Shown one piece after another: positions 52,326 to 62,820 of a DNA stretch of 64,000 bases; the first letter of the stretch is position 1, and each line of letters begins with the position of its first letter. The notes beneath the pieces are model-generated. The model did no database searches, had not been told where the DNA came from, and was given only the letters and a program-made list of their open reading frames with translations. A program made the position numbers and the translations under genes. This DNA comes from Lucinisca nassula (taxonomy: Eukaryota > Mollusca > Bivalvia > Lucinida > Lucinidae), in the NCBI GenBank assembly GCA_963580285.1, contig OY757010.1, positions 221,483,234 to 221,547,233 on the forward strand. The letters run 5' to 3'.

Positions 52326-52444
52326 ATCTACGGCCATATCACGTTGAAAACACCGGTTCTCGTCCGATCACCGAAGTTAAGCAACGTCGAGCCCGGTTAG
52401 TACTTGGATGGGTGACCGCCTGGGAATACCGGGTGCTGTAGACT
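52326..52444 (+). rRNA. 5S rRNA: 5S ribosomal RNA, unit 4 (first base A)
   Basis: Full 5S except that the first base is A instead of G (atctacgg). This would weaken the closing pair of helix I or move the start by one base. Otherwise identical, with T-run terminator. Confidence 0.96.
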
Positions 52445-52571
52445 TTTTTTTTTTCTTTTTTCTTTTTCTTTTGCTTCTGGCATTTTTTTTTTTTTTTTTT
52501 TCTTCTTCTTCTTTCTTCTAAACAACAACAACAACAACGACGACGACAGTAGCAGCAGCAGCAGCAGCAGC

Positions 52572-52608
<37 letters not shown>

Positions 52609-52891
52609 GTGAGGTACCACGAGAGGAGATGTCTAATTCCTTCCAACACATGATAGAAAGGAAATCCAATGAGTCGCGTTCAGCTGCTTAAATCTCGTGC
52701 ACGATTAAAGCATGATTATTCCCTACACCTCTGGGGTGACTGGCTAGTGGGGATTAGCTTTGTGTGTCTTTTTAGTTGGCAGTGGTGTTGTGTTAAAATG
52801 GTATTTTGCATGATGAACCTGCATGCGTGCATTTGCTAATGCACTTGTGGTTTAATGATGTGGTAAATCGGGATCTTGTTCCTTGTTGTGC

Positions 52892-52959
<68 letters not shown>

Positions 52960-52993
52960 GAGCAGAGTTTATTGTACATAATAAGGAAAGTTT
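52445..52993. repeat. Microsatellite-rich spacer downstream of 5S, unit 4
   Basis: Same elements as unit 2, with (CT)n at about 52897-52957. Confidence 0.75.
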
Positions 52994-53028
52994 TCTTTCT
53001 TGACAAGTTGGCGGCTCTTAGAAGGGCC
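52994..53028 (-). terminator. Histone-type mRNA 3' end signal, unit 4
   Basis: Stem-loop 53013-53028, CAAGAAAGA 52994-53002. Confidence 0.55.
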
Positions 53029-53057
53029 ATTTTTTAACGGCATGCAGTTTATTACTT

Positions 53058-53396
53058 TTAATCAGACTCAGACATATAGTCCGAGTCAGAACCAGAAACT
53101 ATTTCAACAGACTCGTTGAACAGTTCTCTTCGTAGCTCGGCGACGTGGTCAGCTTTTGTATATGCGTAGTCGTAGAACATGTTGCGAGCCCCTTCGATGA
53201 CGGCAAGCTTTAATCTTAGGTTGTAGCGGAACGAGCGGTTGTTGTTGAGTCTTGCCTTCTTGTAGCGCTTCTGAACTTCTCCTAGTTTCTGATTCAGTAG
53301 GACGATCTGGTCACAGGCCCTTCTAAATCGGCGCTCTGCATCACACAACGTGAATCGCTTGTCGAGAGATGCTTTCATTTTGGAATGATGTTGCAT
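53058..53396 (-). CDS. Small coiled-coil protein gene, unit 4 (112 aa)
   Basis: Identical protein to units 2, 3 and 5, with intact flanking signals. Confidence 0.65.
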   Translation of the reverse strand: MQHHSKMKASLDKRFTLCDAERRFRRACDQIVLLNQKLGEVQKRYKKARLNNNRSFRYNLRLKLAVIEGARNMFYDYAYTKADHVAELRRELFNESVEIVSGSDSDYMSESD

Positions 53397-53652
53397 AGAA
53401 ATAGTACAATGTTGTATGAGCTGCCATTTCAAACCTTTCCTTTAAATACTGCTTCCAAGACATACACGAGTTCAGGGTGTCTACTTCACTAACCTATTTG
53501 ACACGAAAGATGATTGAGTTGACACCTGCCCGTTTAACGAGAGTCGTTAAGGAAAACAAAAGCGTGTGTTCAGTTCATTGCTCAGTGATTAGTTTAACAT
53601 CAGTAATCAGACGAGGATTAACGCTGTAAACTTCAAACAAAATATAAGACAA

Positions 53653-53703
<51 letters not shown>

Positions 53704-53807
53704 ATATGTGCAAAACGATAAGGGCAGGGACAGCAGCAATATTGGGAAGGATGATAACAAATAAGTAAACACATCAATAGATTCTCTTTTATTGTTGTCA
53801 TTTATCA
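53397..53807. other. Spacer between small gene and U1, unit 4
   Basis: (AAAT)n at about 53653-53705. On the - strand the purine-rich aataaaagagaat at about 53781-53793 lies 15-27 bp beyond the U1 3' end, where a U1 3' box is expected. Confidence 0.5.
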
Positions 53808-53936
53808 CAGGGGTTAGCGCGAACGCAGACCCCCACACAAATAAATTGCGTACCCGAGTTACCCACATTTGGGGTAATCGCAGGCGTCAACCCAACCGAA
53901 GTGCAATGGAAGGGTCTCTTCCTGGGGGAACTGCCG
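53808..53936 (-). ncRNA. U1: U1 snRNA gene, unit 4, 3' fragment (most complete)
   Basis: 129 nt from cggcagttccccc to acccctg on the - strand: stem II with U1A loop CATTGCACTTC, stem III, Sm-like AATTTATTTG, stem IV GGGGT..GCG TTCG CGC..ACCCC. With the 32-nt 5' fragment this gives 161 nt; a few bases of the stem I loop are missing at the insertion point. Confidence 0.93.
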
Positions 53937-55233
53937 TTTTGTTTTTCATAAATTTATTGATTTGCCTATTTACAATAAAAACCGGTGGGGTGTAAGGAGC
54001 CCCACACGGCCGACACCTTTAAAATAACAATATGAAACTTAACAAAAGACCTAGAAAAAACGTTACACATCGAGATTGGAAAATAAAAATTAGGAGAGAA
54101 TATTGCAAAAGCCTAGATAGAATTATTTAATTGAACATTGATATGAGGAAGGAAAAACTGGAAAAGGATAGAGTTGACGTTGATGAAAATTAACCTTATG
54201 TGCACACTATGATGGTGCACAAAAATACAAATATTGAAATGAAGTTATAAACCCCTAACAGGTGTCGTAATTGAAAGGTTAGTAATGAGCTGACTCTTAT
54301 GCAAATATAATTATATATATATATCAAAAACTATCTACGAAAAGTTAATATGTATGTTGCAAAAGTATAGAGAAAATAAAGGGCGGGGAATTTTTCAGTC
54401 CTTCACTGGTGACCTGGCTGATGTCGCAAGCGTCGTACAACAATGTTGTCCGAGGCTCACGGCACCAGCGAGGAAAAACACCAACCTGGGTCTTAAATTT
54501 GTTCTAAATGAAACAGGGGAAAATATAAAATGACACTTCAAAAACAATGAGACTGTAGGTAAACGACGACAATAGACGATCACATATTGAAAAAATTGGA
54601 GCATAAATTGGCTAGAATGTGAATAAGCGGTTGAAAAGCTGGGTTTGGTATACGGTGTAATATTTGCTAGTTTGTGAACCTTTATAATAATAATACTGCG
54701 GGGTAAAATACACCGTATATAGCCGGGGATACGGGAAAAAGCAAAATAAACCCCTATCTCTTTTTTATATATAGGACCTTGGACATCGCTCTTTGACCTA
54801 TTTTGAAGGGCGGTGAAGGACCTGAAAACTACAGCCGCACGCCCCGGTGACGAAAGACTCGGGTACCTTTCCCCACTAGGGCGCGAGACTGCGTTCATGT
54901 TAAAAAGGAGGGTAATTTGTCTGCAGTGAAAAATATTATGTTTTATATGCTATTTGCAATAGAGTCAGACTCTACATATAAAGGTTAGTATGATACACGG
55001 AATATTCACAAATGACAAGTACATTTCTACATCGTCAGACGGCATGGCCAGTCTGAAACGAGAAAACTATATTAATATGTGCATATATACAATTATGGAA
55101 TAAATACAATGTGCGATTTTAACGAAAGACGAAAAATTGTACATCTTTTCAAAGGTTCAGATATACAGGCCAGCTGCAGTCTGAAGATGAGAAAAAATAG
55201 ACAGGTATTTACATTAATGAAATAATCAGTAAT
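53937..55233 (-). other. U1-LINE copy 4 3' UTR
   Basis: Terminal hairpin at about 53980-54015 and conserved blocks at about 54394-54470 and 54828-54900. Confidence 0.6.
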
Positions 55234-58200
55234 TTATGTTGGGCCTTTGAAATAATGACGCGGATATAGTTGTTGATTAAAAATGACTTTTTTAGAATTT
55301 GAATCAAAATTACAAAAAACTCCATCCAAAATACACCAGTTTTTGATAAAAGAATCCAAAGACATTAAATATTGATCAGCCAAAATTCTAAATTGTAATT
55401 TACTAAAAAATTGAGAAACCAAAGAAAAAGAAGAAATGTTTTTATTTTCATATTTAGCTAAATTTCGATTTATCCAGATAACATAACGCGATTCGGTAAG
55501 TAAAATTAGACAAATTTCTGTTATACGTTTTGGCAAATTTGGTAAAATATGAAATCGAAAAATAAGTTCTGAAAAAGTTATCTGGTTTTGTGTAATTCCC
55601 CTGATTAGTTTAAGTGCAATTCTGTTCAAAGGCACAACATATTTACATTCTAAAAATAAGTGATTAATGGTTTCGATTTTGGATTTACAAAGAGGACATG
55701 TATTTACATTGCTGATTTTCTTGTTAAATAAATAATAATTTACATACAAAACTTCATGAATAATCTTCCAATAAATGTCTCTGACTTGGGAATCAATACA
55801 AGGTAAGTACATATTTTTCCAAACAGTTTTAAAATTAATTTGGGGATAAATATTTTGGAATTTAGGTCGGATGTTTAAATTATTCAAAAGGGTTTCATAA
55901 AAAGCTTTAGTTTTCATAGTTTTTATTGAGATGTTATCATTTGTACTAGTAAAGTTTTTAAAAATGGAAAGAGAAATTTCATAAAAATGGGGTAGTGTAT
56001 CGCCATGGGGAGAAGAGTTCGAAGCCAAAGAAGGGTTGAATTTTCTAAGTTGAATGCCAATCCAATATTTAGCAAAATAAGTCCACTTAGCTTCACAACC
56101 ATTAATCAATTTTTGTATGTGAGACAAATACATAGCTTCACATTTCAATTTGAAATTAGGGATGTTAAGGCCGCCATTTAGAAAACTAAGATATAGAGTA
56201 TTTCTCGCCACAGGTTCAAATTTTGAATTCCAAACAAATCTAAAACTAGATCTTGTCAACAATGTAAGGTAATGAGAAGGGATGATGGCAGCAGTAGCGT
56301 AAAATAATATTTTCGATAAACCAAGTGAATTCAACACGGTAGATTTCCCTTTCAAAGATAGTTTCCTTAATTTCCAAAGATTCAGTGTTTTGTCAAATCT
56401 GAGATACACTTTGGACCAAGTTTCATCAGTGCTGATATCTTCTCCAAAATAATAACCTAGTATTTTCAAAGATTTCACCCAACTTATACCAAAAGGATGA
56501 TCGGACCGAGTTTTCCATTTACCAAGAAATAATCCCTTTGATTTGTCATAATTAATTTTTGAGCCTGAGATTCTGCCAAACTGTTTTACCCAATAGAAAT
56601 ATAAATGAATAGAAGTGTCACTTGTCAATATACCAGTGCTATCATCAGCATATGCAGAAAATTTAGCCTCTAAGTTTGATCCGGGTAGTTTCAATCCTTT
56701 GATTTCCTCTAAGCTTCGAATTTTATTTGCAAAAGGTTCAAGACATAATACGTAAAGTAAGGGGGATAGGGAGCAACCTTGCCTAACACCTCGTTTGAGT
56801 GGAAACGCTTCCGAAATAAAGTTATTTACAATTACCGAAGATGATATGTCAGTATATAACAGTTTAACCCATTTCAAGAAGTCGTTGTCAAAACCAAAAG
56901 CTGTCAAAGTATCATATAAATAAGACCAGGATACTCTATCAAAATCTTTTTCTTGATCCAAGGAAATGAAACATGCTGATAAGTTTTTCTGCTCAATATA
57001 ATCAATTATATTTCGTAGGAGATGAACATTGTCAAAAATTGAACGTCCTCTGATAGCACAAGTTTGATCTATATGTATAATCTTAGGTAAAACCTGACTA
57101 AGTCGACTGGAAATAACTTTCGAAATAATTTTATAGTCAATATTTAGAAGTGAAATAGGTCTATAACATTTCATTTCATCAGCCCTAGTTTCATCTTTGC
57201 AAATCAGAGTGATATAAGAAAGTTTTTGACTATCTGATAATTCACCTTTTTCATAAGCTATGTTTATAACACTACATAAGGTATCACCAAGTGTATCAAA
57301 AAATGTAACGTAAAAGGAACTGGAAAGGCCATCACTACCGGGGGATTTATGGGGTTTCATGTCTTTTAATGCAGATAAAATTTCAGATTTATTTATTTTA
57401 TTTTTCAGATAATTATTGTCAGAGAGATCAACTTGAGGAAGATTATCAAGAAAAAGAGAATTAAGAGATGAGTCAACAGGTTCTTCTGAGTAAAGCGATT
57501 CATAAAAGGATTTAAAACAGGTGAGTATATCAGATGAAGATGAGTATGCTACATTGTTATGAGTAATGTTTCTTATAGTCTTAGATTTAGAGGTGGAAAC
57601 TTCTTTCTGGAAAAAATAACTAGAAGGGTTTTCATTAGCTTCTAAATCTTTCGCCTTACTACGAATCAAAGTACCTTTCGAAAGAGAAGTTTCAATTTCT
57701 TTTACCTTAGTTTTAATTTCATCTAAAAGTTTCAAATCAGAAGCCTGCTTAAGGTCCAAACGATTATATTGTTGCTTCAAAAGTTTCAATTCGCCATACA
57801 GTTTCTTATTTTTAGATTTGGAGTAGTCAATGCAAAACAATTTTATATTAAGTTTCATACTGTCCCACCAGTCTAAATCAATAGTTTCAGTTCTAGAAGT
57901 TATTTCCCAAAAGATTTTAAAAGCAGAGACAAAATTTTTATCTTCAAGAAGTTCGTCATTAAATTTCCAATAAGATTTACCAAAAGATACCCCAGCTCCA
58001 TTTTGACAATTCAACTGCATCATAATGAAATCATGATCCGAGCAAACACAAGGTAAAGTATCAAAACTAATCAAATTATCTTTCATAGTAGAAGTAATAT
58101 AAAATCTATCAAGTCTCGTCCCAATCATATCATAGTTTTGTACATTCTTTCTCATCCAAGTTACAGCGCGTTTTCGAGGATAAAGATGTCTAAAACAATC

Positions 58201-58737
58201 AACTAAGCTCATCTTTTCAATCAAGGATTTAAAAGATTTCGACCCAATCGTACCCTTATCCAAGTTCCCACCAATTTTGTCCAAATTAGAATCCATAATG
58301 AAGTTAAAGTCACCGCCAATAATAATATTTTTTGCACCGCAAAGGTGTCTTGACAAGTTTTGTATAAATTCCAATCTTTCAGTTGTATCATTAGGAAAAT
58401 ATATATTAAGAAGTCTGAAGTTCGACAATTCTTCCCCTGAAAAATCTAAGCGGATCAGTCTTCCATAAATGTCAGTATCAAAATTCTCAACAACAAGTTT
58501 TTCATTGAAGAGAAAAATGGCTACTCCACATGAGTCAGATTTACCAAAGTTCCATATGCATCTTCTATTTAGTTTAAAATTTTGTTCAATAGATCTAGCT
58601 AAAGTTATATTATCAACATAAGTTTCTTGCAAAAGTAAAATATCAATTTTATTCTTAGTTGCAAACTCAAATATCAAATCTTGTTTATATTTGGATCTAA
58701 ATCCATTCACATTTAAACTTGCTATTTTCAGGTTCAT
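55234..58737 (-). CDS. U1-LINE copy 4 ORF2 (1167 aa)
   Basis: Open frame closely related to copy 2. RT motif A reads LDQEKDFD in place of LDQEKAFD: the Ala two residues before the second Asp is Asp, a non-conservative change beside the active site that may impair it. YADD, the endonuclease residues and the CPLC..H..C finger are intact. Confidence 0.92.
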   Translation of the reverse strand: MNLKIASLNVNGFRSKYKQDLIFEFATKNKIDILLLQETYVDNITLARSIEQNFKLNRRCIWNFGKSDSCGVAIFLFNEKLVVENFDTDIYGRLIRLDFSGEELSNFRLLNIYFPNDTTERLEFIQNLSRHLCGAKNIIIGGDFNFIMDSNLDKIGGNLDKGTIGSKSFKSLIEKMSLVDCFRHLYPRKRAVTWMRKNVQNYDMIGTRLDRFYITSTMKDNLISFDTLPCVCSDHDFIMMQLNCQNGAGVSFGKSYWKFNDELLEDKNFVSAFKIFWEITSRTETIDLDWWDSMKLNIKLFCIDYSKSKNKKLYGELKLLKQQYNRLDLKQASDLKLLDEIKTKVKEIETSLSKGTLIRSKAKDLEANENPSSYFFQKEVSTSKSKTIRNITHNNVAYSSSSDILTCFKSFYESLYSEEPVDSSLNSLFLDNLPQVDLSDNNYLKNKINKSEILSALKDMKPHKSPGSDGLSSSFYVTFFDTLGDTLCSVINIAYEKGELSDSQKLSYITLICKDETRADEMKCYRPISLLNIDYKIISKVISSRLSQVLPKIIHIDQTCAIRGRSIFDNVHLLRNIIDYIEQKNLSACFISLDQEKDFDRVSWSYLYDTLTAFGFDNDFLKWVKLLYTDISSSVIVNNFISEAFPLKRGVRQGCSLSPLLYVLCLEPFANKIRSLEEIKGLKLPGSNLEAKFSAYADDSTGILTSDTSIHLYFYWVKQFGRISGSKINYDKSKGLFLGKWKTRSDHPFGISWVKSLKILGYYFGEDISTDETWSKVYLRFDKTLNLWKLRKLSLKGKSTVLNSLGLSKILFYATAAIIPSHYLTLLTRSSFRFVWNSKFEPVARNTLYLSFLNGGLNIPNFKLKCEAMYLSHIQKLINGCEAKWTYFAKYWIGIQLRKFNPSLASNSSPHGDTLPHFYEISLSIFKNFTSTNDNISIKTMKTKAFYETLLNNLNIRPKFQNIYPQINFKTVWKNMYLPCIDSQVRDIYWKIIHEVLYVNYYLFNKKISNVNTCPLCKSKIETINHLFLECKYVVPLNRIALKLIRGITQNQITFSELIFRFHILPNLPKRITEICLILLTESRYVIWINRNLAKYENKNISSFSLVSQFFSKLQFRILADQYLMSLDSFIKNWCILDGVFCNFDSNSKKVIFNQQLYPRHYFKGPT

Positions 58738-58751
58738 CTTGTCAAGTTGAA

Positions 58752-59666
58752 TTATCTAAGATGTAAAAAGGTAAAAAGGAAGTGTACAAATACCGAATCT
58801 ACACGATATGATTTCCGAAGACACCCGAAGACGAAGTTAACCGAGCAGTTAAAGTGATAAAAGTACAAAGTTACTGCAGGTATATTTTCCAATAATGTAA
58901 TACCGAGAGAATAATTGAAGCGATTTAAGTAAGCTGAAAGATTTATACAGGTATATTGAAAAATCGAAAAACCAGCGAAGCGAGAAACAGAGTAGATTAA
59001 AATCAGACAGGCAAAATAAACCCGATACACCGCACTGCAGTGTATCAGGTATATTTTACCAGCCCTAGGTATAATACAAAACACAGGTAAAACGAATAGT
59101 TGAGACAAAGTGTGAGCGAATTTATGTACATGTAATGAGATGTTTTTACAAATATACATGTATAAATGTGGGGTTTGAAGAAAGAGAGTAAATCTAGAGA
59201 GAAAAAGGACTCTGTTTCCGCCGCCCCCCGCCAATAAAGGCGAGGGATGACAAAAACAGAGAACCTCTATAACAAGAAAACAGTATTTAACATGTGATTT
59301 TTTCTTTTTCAGATGAATGTGTATGTCAGGTAAGTATTTGAAGACCAAGAATAAGACGAGAAAATAGTAAGAAAAGACTCCCTCCCTGTTGTCTCTTGTC
59401 CTCAAGGGCAAAAGACAACAGGGACAGAGAAACAAATATTTCTTTTTCAGGGACAAGCTAACAGGTAAGTATAGAAGACTGAAAGGTACTATAGAAAGAG
59501 GAGAAAGGTTATCGGAAAAGTTAAGAAAAGCAAGACAAAGACAGGCAATAAAATAATATTTCATTGCCCTAGATAAGCCAGAGTCCAATGCCATTATCGA
59601 TATTCGGTCCATGTTCGACTCACCGGTGCATGTCTTGACCAGTCCGTATTCAAAATCAAAGTCCAT
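58752..59666 (-). CDS. U1-LINE copy 4 middle ORF (304 aa)
   Basis: Starts MDFDFEYG 51 nt after ORF1 and ends 14 nt before ORF2; an inner Met (MDRISIMAL) aligns with the other copies. Conserved CKNISLHVHKFAHTL and the C-terminal LRKS..VDSVFVHFLFTF. ATACTTACC occurs twice; the third site is mutated. Confidence 0.55.
   Translation of the reverse strand: MDFDFEYGLVKTCTGESNMDRISIMALDSGLSRAMKYYFIACLCLAFLNFSDNLSPLSIVPFSLLYLPVSLSLKKKYLFLCPCCLLPLRTRDNREGVFSYYFLVLFLVFKYLPDIHIHLKKKKSHVKYCFLVIEVLCFCHPSPLLAGGGGNRVLFLSRFTLFLQTPHLYMYICKNISLHVHKFAHTLSQLFVLPVFCIIPRAGKIYLIHCSAVYRVYFACLILIYSVSRFAGFSIFQYTCINLSAYLNRFNYSLGITLLENIPAVTLYFYHFNCSVNFVFGCLRKSYRVDSVFVHFLFTFLHLR
59313..59464 (+). promoter_or_regulatory. 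Two antisense splice-like cassettes in U1-LINE copy 4
   Basis: The first has 17 nt between CAG and GTAAGTAT (59313-59329); the second has the usual 14 nt (59451-59464). Confidence 0.45.
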
Positions 59667-59717
59667 TTAACAGATCCGGTCGATTCAATCTAAAGTGGAG
59701 GAAACCATGAGATCATC

Positions 59718-60698
59718 TCACGCCTTCTCTCCCTGATAAATAGGATTGAACCCAATAGCTAAATCCAGGGGGTCCGGGGAGGCAGACCTGGCTCTCGCCG
59801 TCTTATTCGGCGTGACCCAGGACACGTCCTCCCCGGAATCCCTGGCCCGCTTCAAACTTGGATCAGAGTCTTCCTCCATAGGCTGCTGCTGCAGATCCGG
59901 GCCCGACGACCCACCCCCAGAGACAACAGCGTCCCCATTAGGGGAATCAACCCCAGCCCCTGGGTCCGGCGACACAGAAACTGGGGCCACTGACGCCTCT
60001 GGGGCAGGGGGCGACGCCGGAGCAGGATCAGCAGCCGCAGCCGCACGCTCTCTAACAGGTTCAGCACGCCTTGTGACTACTGATGCATAACCAGAAACCG
60101 GGCACCGCTGCCTCACGTGCCCCACACGGTGACACTTGAGGCAGTAGGGCGCCCGACCTGCCATAGTCAAGAGAATACTCTGGCCCGAAGCAAAACGGAC
60201 AAGATGAGGAATCTGCTGCTTCCTCAGCTCATCCGTCTTGATTCGGACCTCCCGCACACCGTTGTAGGCCGACAACTTCTCGTGTTCTGTCTTCATCATG
60301 TCGATGTCTAACACCTCACCATATGACTTGAAAATCTCCCTCAATAAACTATTGTCATAGTAAAGCGGCAACCAGTGCACCCTGACTTTTACCACCTGCT
60401 CCATCATCTTCATTGTATCAAAAACGATCGACCCCGCTCTGATCTTTCCAAGGCTCACTAAATTATCAGTTGCATCCGAAAATTTTAGAAGAACTGAGTA
60501 AGAACTGTCTAAAGCACTCACTTTGTATATTCCTTTGATCTCATCTGGGTGCACACCTGAATCTATCAGCCCGTTCAACAATTCTCCATAAGAGCAGGTC
60601 TTGGAAGCTTCAGTAGGTACAAGGCGAACTGTTCTGGATAACCTGTCCTCGTTCACATGGTTAAACTCGAATCCATCAAAATGAACAACTGGATTCAT
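59718..60698 (-). CDS. U1-LINE copy 4 ORF1 (326 aa)
   Basis: Start chosen at MNPVVHFDG, as in other copies. RRM-like region (VKVRVHWLPLYYDN, LREIFKSYGEV), knuckle CLKCHRVGHVRQRC, acidic spacer, tail KTARARSASPDPLDLAIG nearly as in copy 1. Intact. Confidence 0.85.
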   Translation of the reverse strand: MNPVVHFDGFEFNHVNEDRLSRTVRLVPTEASKTCSYGELLNGLIDSGVHPDEIKGIYKVSALDSSYSVLLKFSDATDNLVSLGKIRAGSIVFDTMKMMEQVVKVRVHWLPLYYDNSLLREIFKSYGEVLDIDMMKTEHEKLSAYNGVREVRIKTDELRKQQIPHLVRFASGQSILLTMAGRAPYCLKCHRVGHVRQRCPVSGYASVVTRRAEPVRERAAAAADPAPASPPAPEASVAPVSVSPDPGAGVDSPNGDAVVSGGGSSGPDLQQQPMEEDSDPSLKRARDSGEDVSWVTPNKTARARSASPDPLDLAIGFNPIYQGEKA

Positions 60699-60825
60699 GA
60701 CTGGAAACTGCAAAGAAACTAACTCTAGGGTTAGATATATAATATATAAATATATATATAAGACAGCGGAGTTTGTCTTCACAACCCCTGATACCCGAGT
60801 AAAAGAAAAACCGTTATAAAAAGCT

Positions 60826-60857
60826 TAATCACGGTTCTCCCTGTACCAGGTAAGTAT
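60826..60857 (-). ncRNA. U1: U1 snRNA gene, unit 5, 5' fragment
   Basis: ATACTTACCTGG to gtgatta on the - strand. The C-to-T change at the break and the following filler are shared with unit 1. Confidence 0.9.
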
Positions 60858-61345
60858 GCTTTCCTGGTGCAGGGGTGACCTCTTACATGAGCTGCTCATC
60901 AACGCTACCTGGTAGTAAGCCTTTCTTTTTTCTTTCTTTCCCAGCGTGATACCCAGTCTTGCATTACCACACACAGTTTACTTTATGCACTACATGCTCC
61001 TTTTTCGTATGCCGCCAAAAGAGAAGGGGGAATCATGCTTTTCTCGTGAATACTCACAGTCTGACGTATTCACTACGTCACGCTGCGATAAAAATACGGC
61101 GTATGTTGTGACGCTAGAGGAGCATAAACTTTCTCCCGTCTTTTCATACGAGCAGGAGAACAGCAAAATCGACGAGGAAACGATAGACCGGTCTGTTCGC
61201 TTGCATGCTTCATACTGGTCGGGGTCGTTGCTGTTGCAAAAGTGTGTTTTGCAGTGCTCGGGCTCGTACATTCCGATTGAATACCATTTTCCTATGTATC
61301 GAGCACACAGTTACGTTTATATATGCTACAATTCACTCCTCTAGT
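60858..61345. promoter_or_regulatory. Divergent U1 / 5S promoter spacer, unit 5
   Basis: Palindromes atgagctgctcat at 60887-60899 and ctacctggtag at 60905-60915, i.e. 30-42 and 48-58 bp upstream of the U1 start. The second is a candidate proximal sequence element. TATATATG lies before 5S. Confidence 0.5.
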
Positions 61346-61464
61346 GTCTACGGCCATATCACGTTGAAAACACCGGTTCTCGTCCGATCACCGAAGTTAA
61401 GCAACGTCGAGCCCGGTTAGTACTTGGATGGGTGACCGCCTGGGAATACCGGGTGCTGTAGACT
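61346..61464 (+). rRNA. 5S rRNA: 5S ribosomal RNA, unit 5
   Basis: Full 5S with internal promoter and T-run terminator. Confidence 0.97.
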
Positions 61465-61593
61465 TTTTTTTTTTCTTTTTTCTTTTTCTTTTGCTTCTGG
61501 CATTTTTTTTTTTTTTTTTTCTTCTTCTTCTTTCTTCTAAACAACAACAACAACAACAACGACGACGACAGTAGCAGCAGCAGCAGCAGCAGC

Positions 61594-61633
<40 letters not shown>

Positions 61634-61916
61634 GTGAGGTACCACGAGAGGAGATGTCTAATTCCTTCCAACACATGATAGAAAGGAAATCCAATGAGTC
61701 GCGTTCAGCTGCTTAAATCTCGTGCACGATTAAAGCATGATTATTCCCTACACCTCTGGGGTGACTGGCTAGTGGGGATTAGCTTTGTGTGTCTTTTTAG
61801 TTGGCAGTGGTGTTGTGTTAAAATGGTATTTTGCATGATGAACCTGCATGCGTGCATTTGCTAATGCACTTGTGGTTTAATGATGTGGTAAATCGGGATT
61901 TTGTTCCTTGTTGTGC

Positions 61917-61980
<64 letters not shown>

Positions 61981-62014
61981 GAGCAGAGTTTATTGTACAT
62001 AATAAGGAAAGTTT
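61465..62014. repeat. Microsatellite-rich spacer downstream of 5S, unit 5
   Basis: Same as unit 2, with (CT)n at about 61921-61978. Confidence 0.75.
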
Positions 62015-62049
62015 TCTTTCTTGACAAGTTGGCGGCTCTTAGAAGGGCC
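62015..62049 (-). terminator. Histone-type mRNA 3' end signal, unit 5
   Basis: Stem-loop 62034-62049, CAAGAAAGA 62015-62023. Confidence 0.55.
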
Positions 62050-62078
62050 ATTTTTTAACGGCATGCAGTTTATTACTT

Positions 62079-62417
62079 TTAATCAGACTCAGACATATAG
62101 TCCGAGTCAGAACCAGAAACTATTTCAACAGACTCGTTGAACAGTTCTCTTCGTAGCTCGGCGACGTGGTCAGCTTTTGTATATGCGTAGTCGTAGAACA
62201 TGTTGCGAGCCCCTTCGATGACGGCAAGCTTTAATCTTAGGTTGTAGCGGAACGAGCGGTTGTTGTTGAGTCTTGCCTTCTTGTAGCGCTTCTGAACTTC
62301 TCCTAGTTTCTGATTCAGTAGGACGATCTGGTCACAGGCCCTTCTAAATCGGCGCTCTGCATCACACAACGTGAATCGCTTGTCGAGAGATGCTTTCATT
62401 TTGGAATGATGTTGCAT
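62079..62417 (-). CDS. Small coiled-coil protein gene, unit 5 (112 aa)
   Basis: Identical protein to units 2-4, with intact flanking signals. Confidence 0.65.
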   Translation of the reverse strand: MQHHSKMKASLDKRFTLCDAERRFRRACDQIVLLNQKLGEVQKRYKKARLNNNRSFRYNLRLKLAVIEGARNMFYDYAYTKADHVAELRRELFNESVEIVSGSDSDYMSESD

Positions 62418-62673
62418 AGAAATAGTACAATGTTGTATGAGCTGCCATTTCAAACCTTTCCTTTAAATACTGCTTCCAAGACATACACGAGTTCAGGGTG
62501 TCTACTTCACTAACCTATTTGACACGAAAGATGATTGAGTTGACACCTGCCCGTTTAACGAGAGTCGTTAAGGAAAACAAAAGCGTGTGTTCAGTTCATT
62601 GCTCAGTGATTAGTTTAACATCAGTAATCAGACGAGGATTAACGCTGTAAACTTCAAACAAAATATAAGACAA

Positions 62674-62716
<43 letters not shown>

Positions 62717-62820
62717 ATATGTGCAAAACGATAAGGGCAGGGACAGCAGCAATATTGGGAAGGATGATAACAAATAAGTAAACACATCAATAGATTCTCT
62801 TTTATTGTTGTCATTTATCA
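62418..62820. other. Spacer between small gene and U1, unit 5
   Basis: (AAAT)n at about 62674-62719 and a U1 3'-box-like purine tract at about 62794-62806 on the - strand. Confidence 0.5.

Larger units (their letters stand above)
53937..60825 (-). mobile_element. U1-LINE copy 4, full length, ORFs intact
   Basis: Same order and orientation as copies 2 and 3. The 5' UTR at 60699-60825 keeps a ctaac/gttag stem. Its 5' junction filler (ttaagctttttataa) is nearly that of copy 0 at 24361. Confidence 0.93.
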
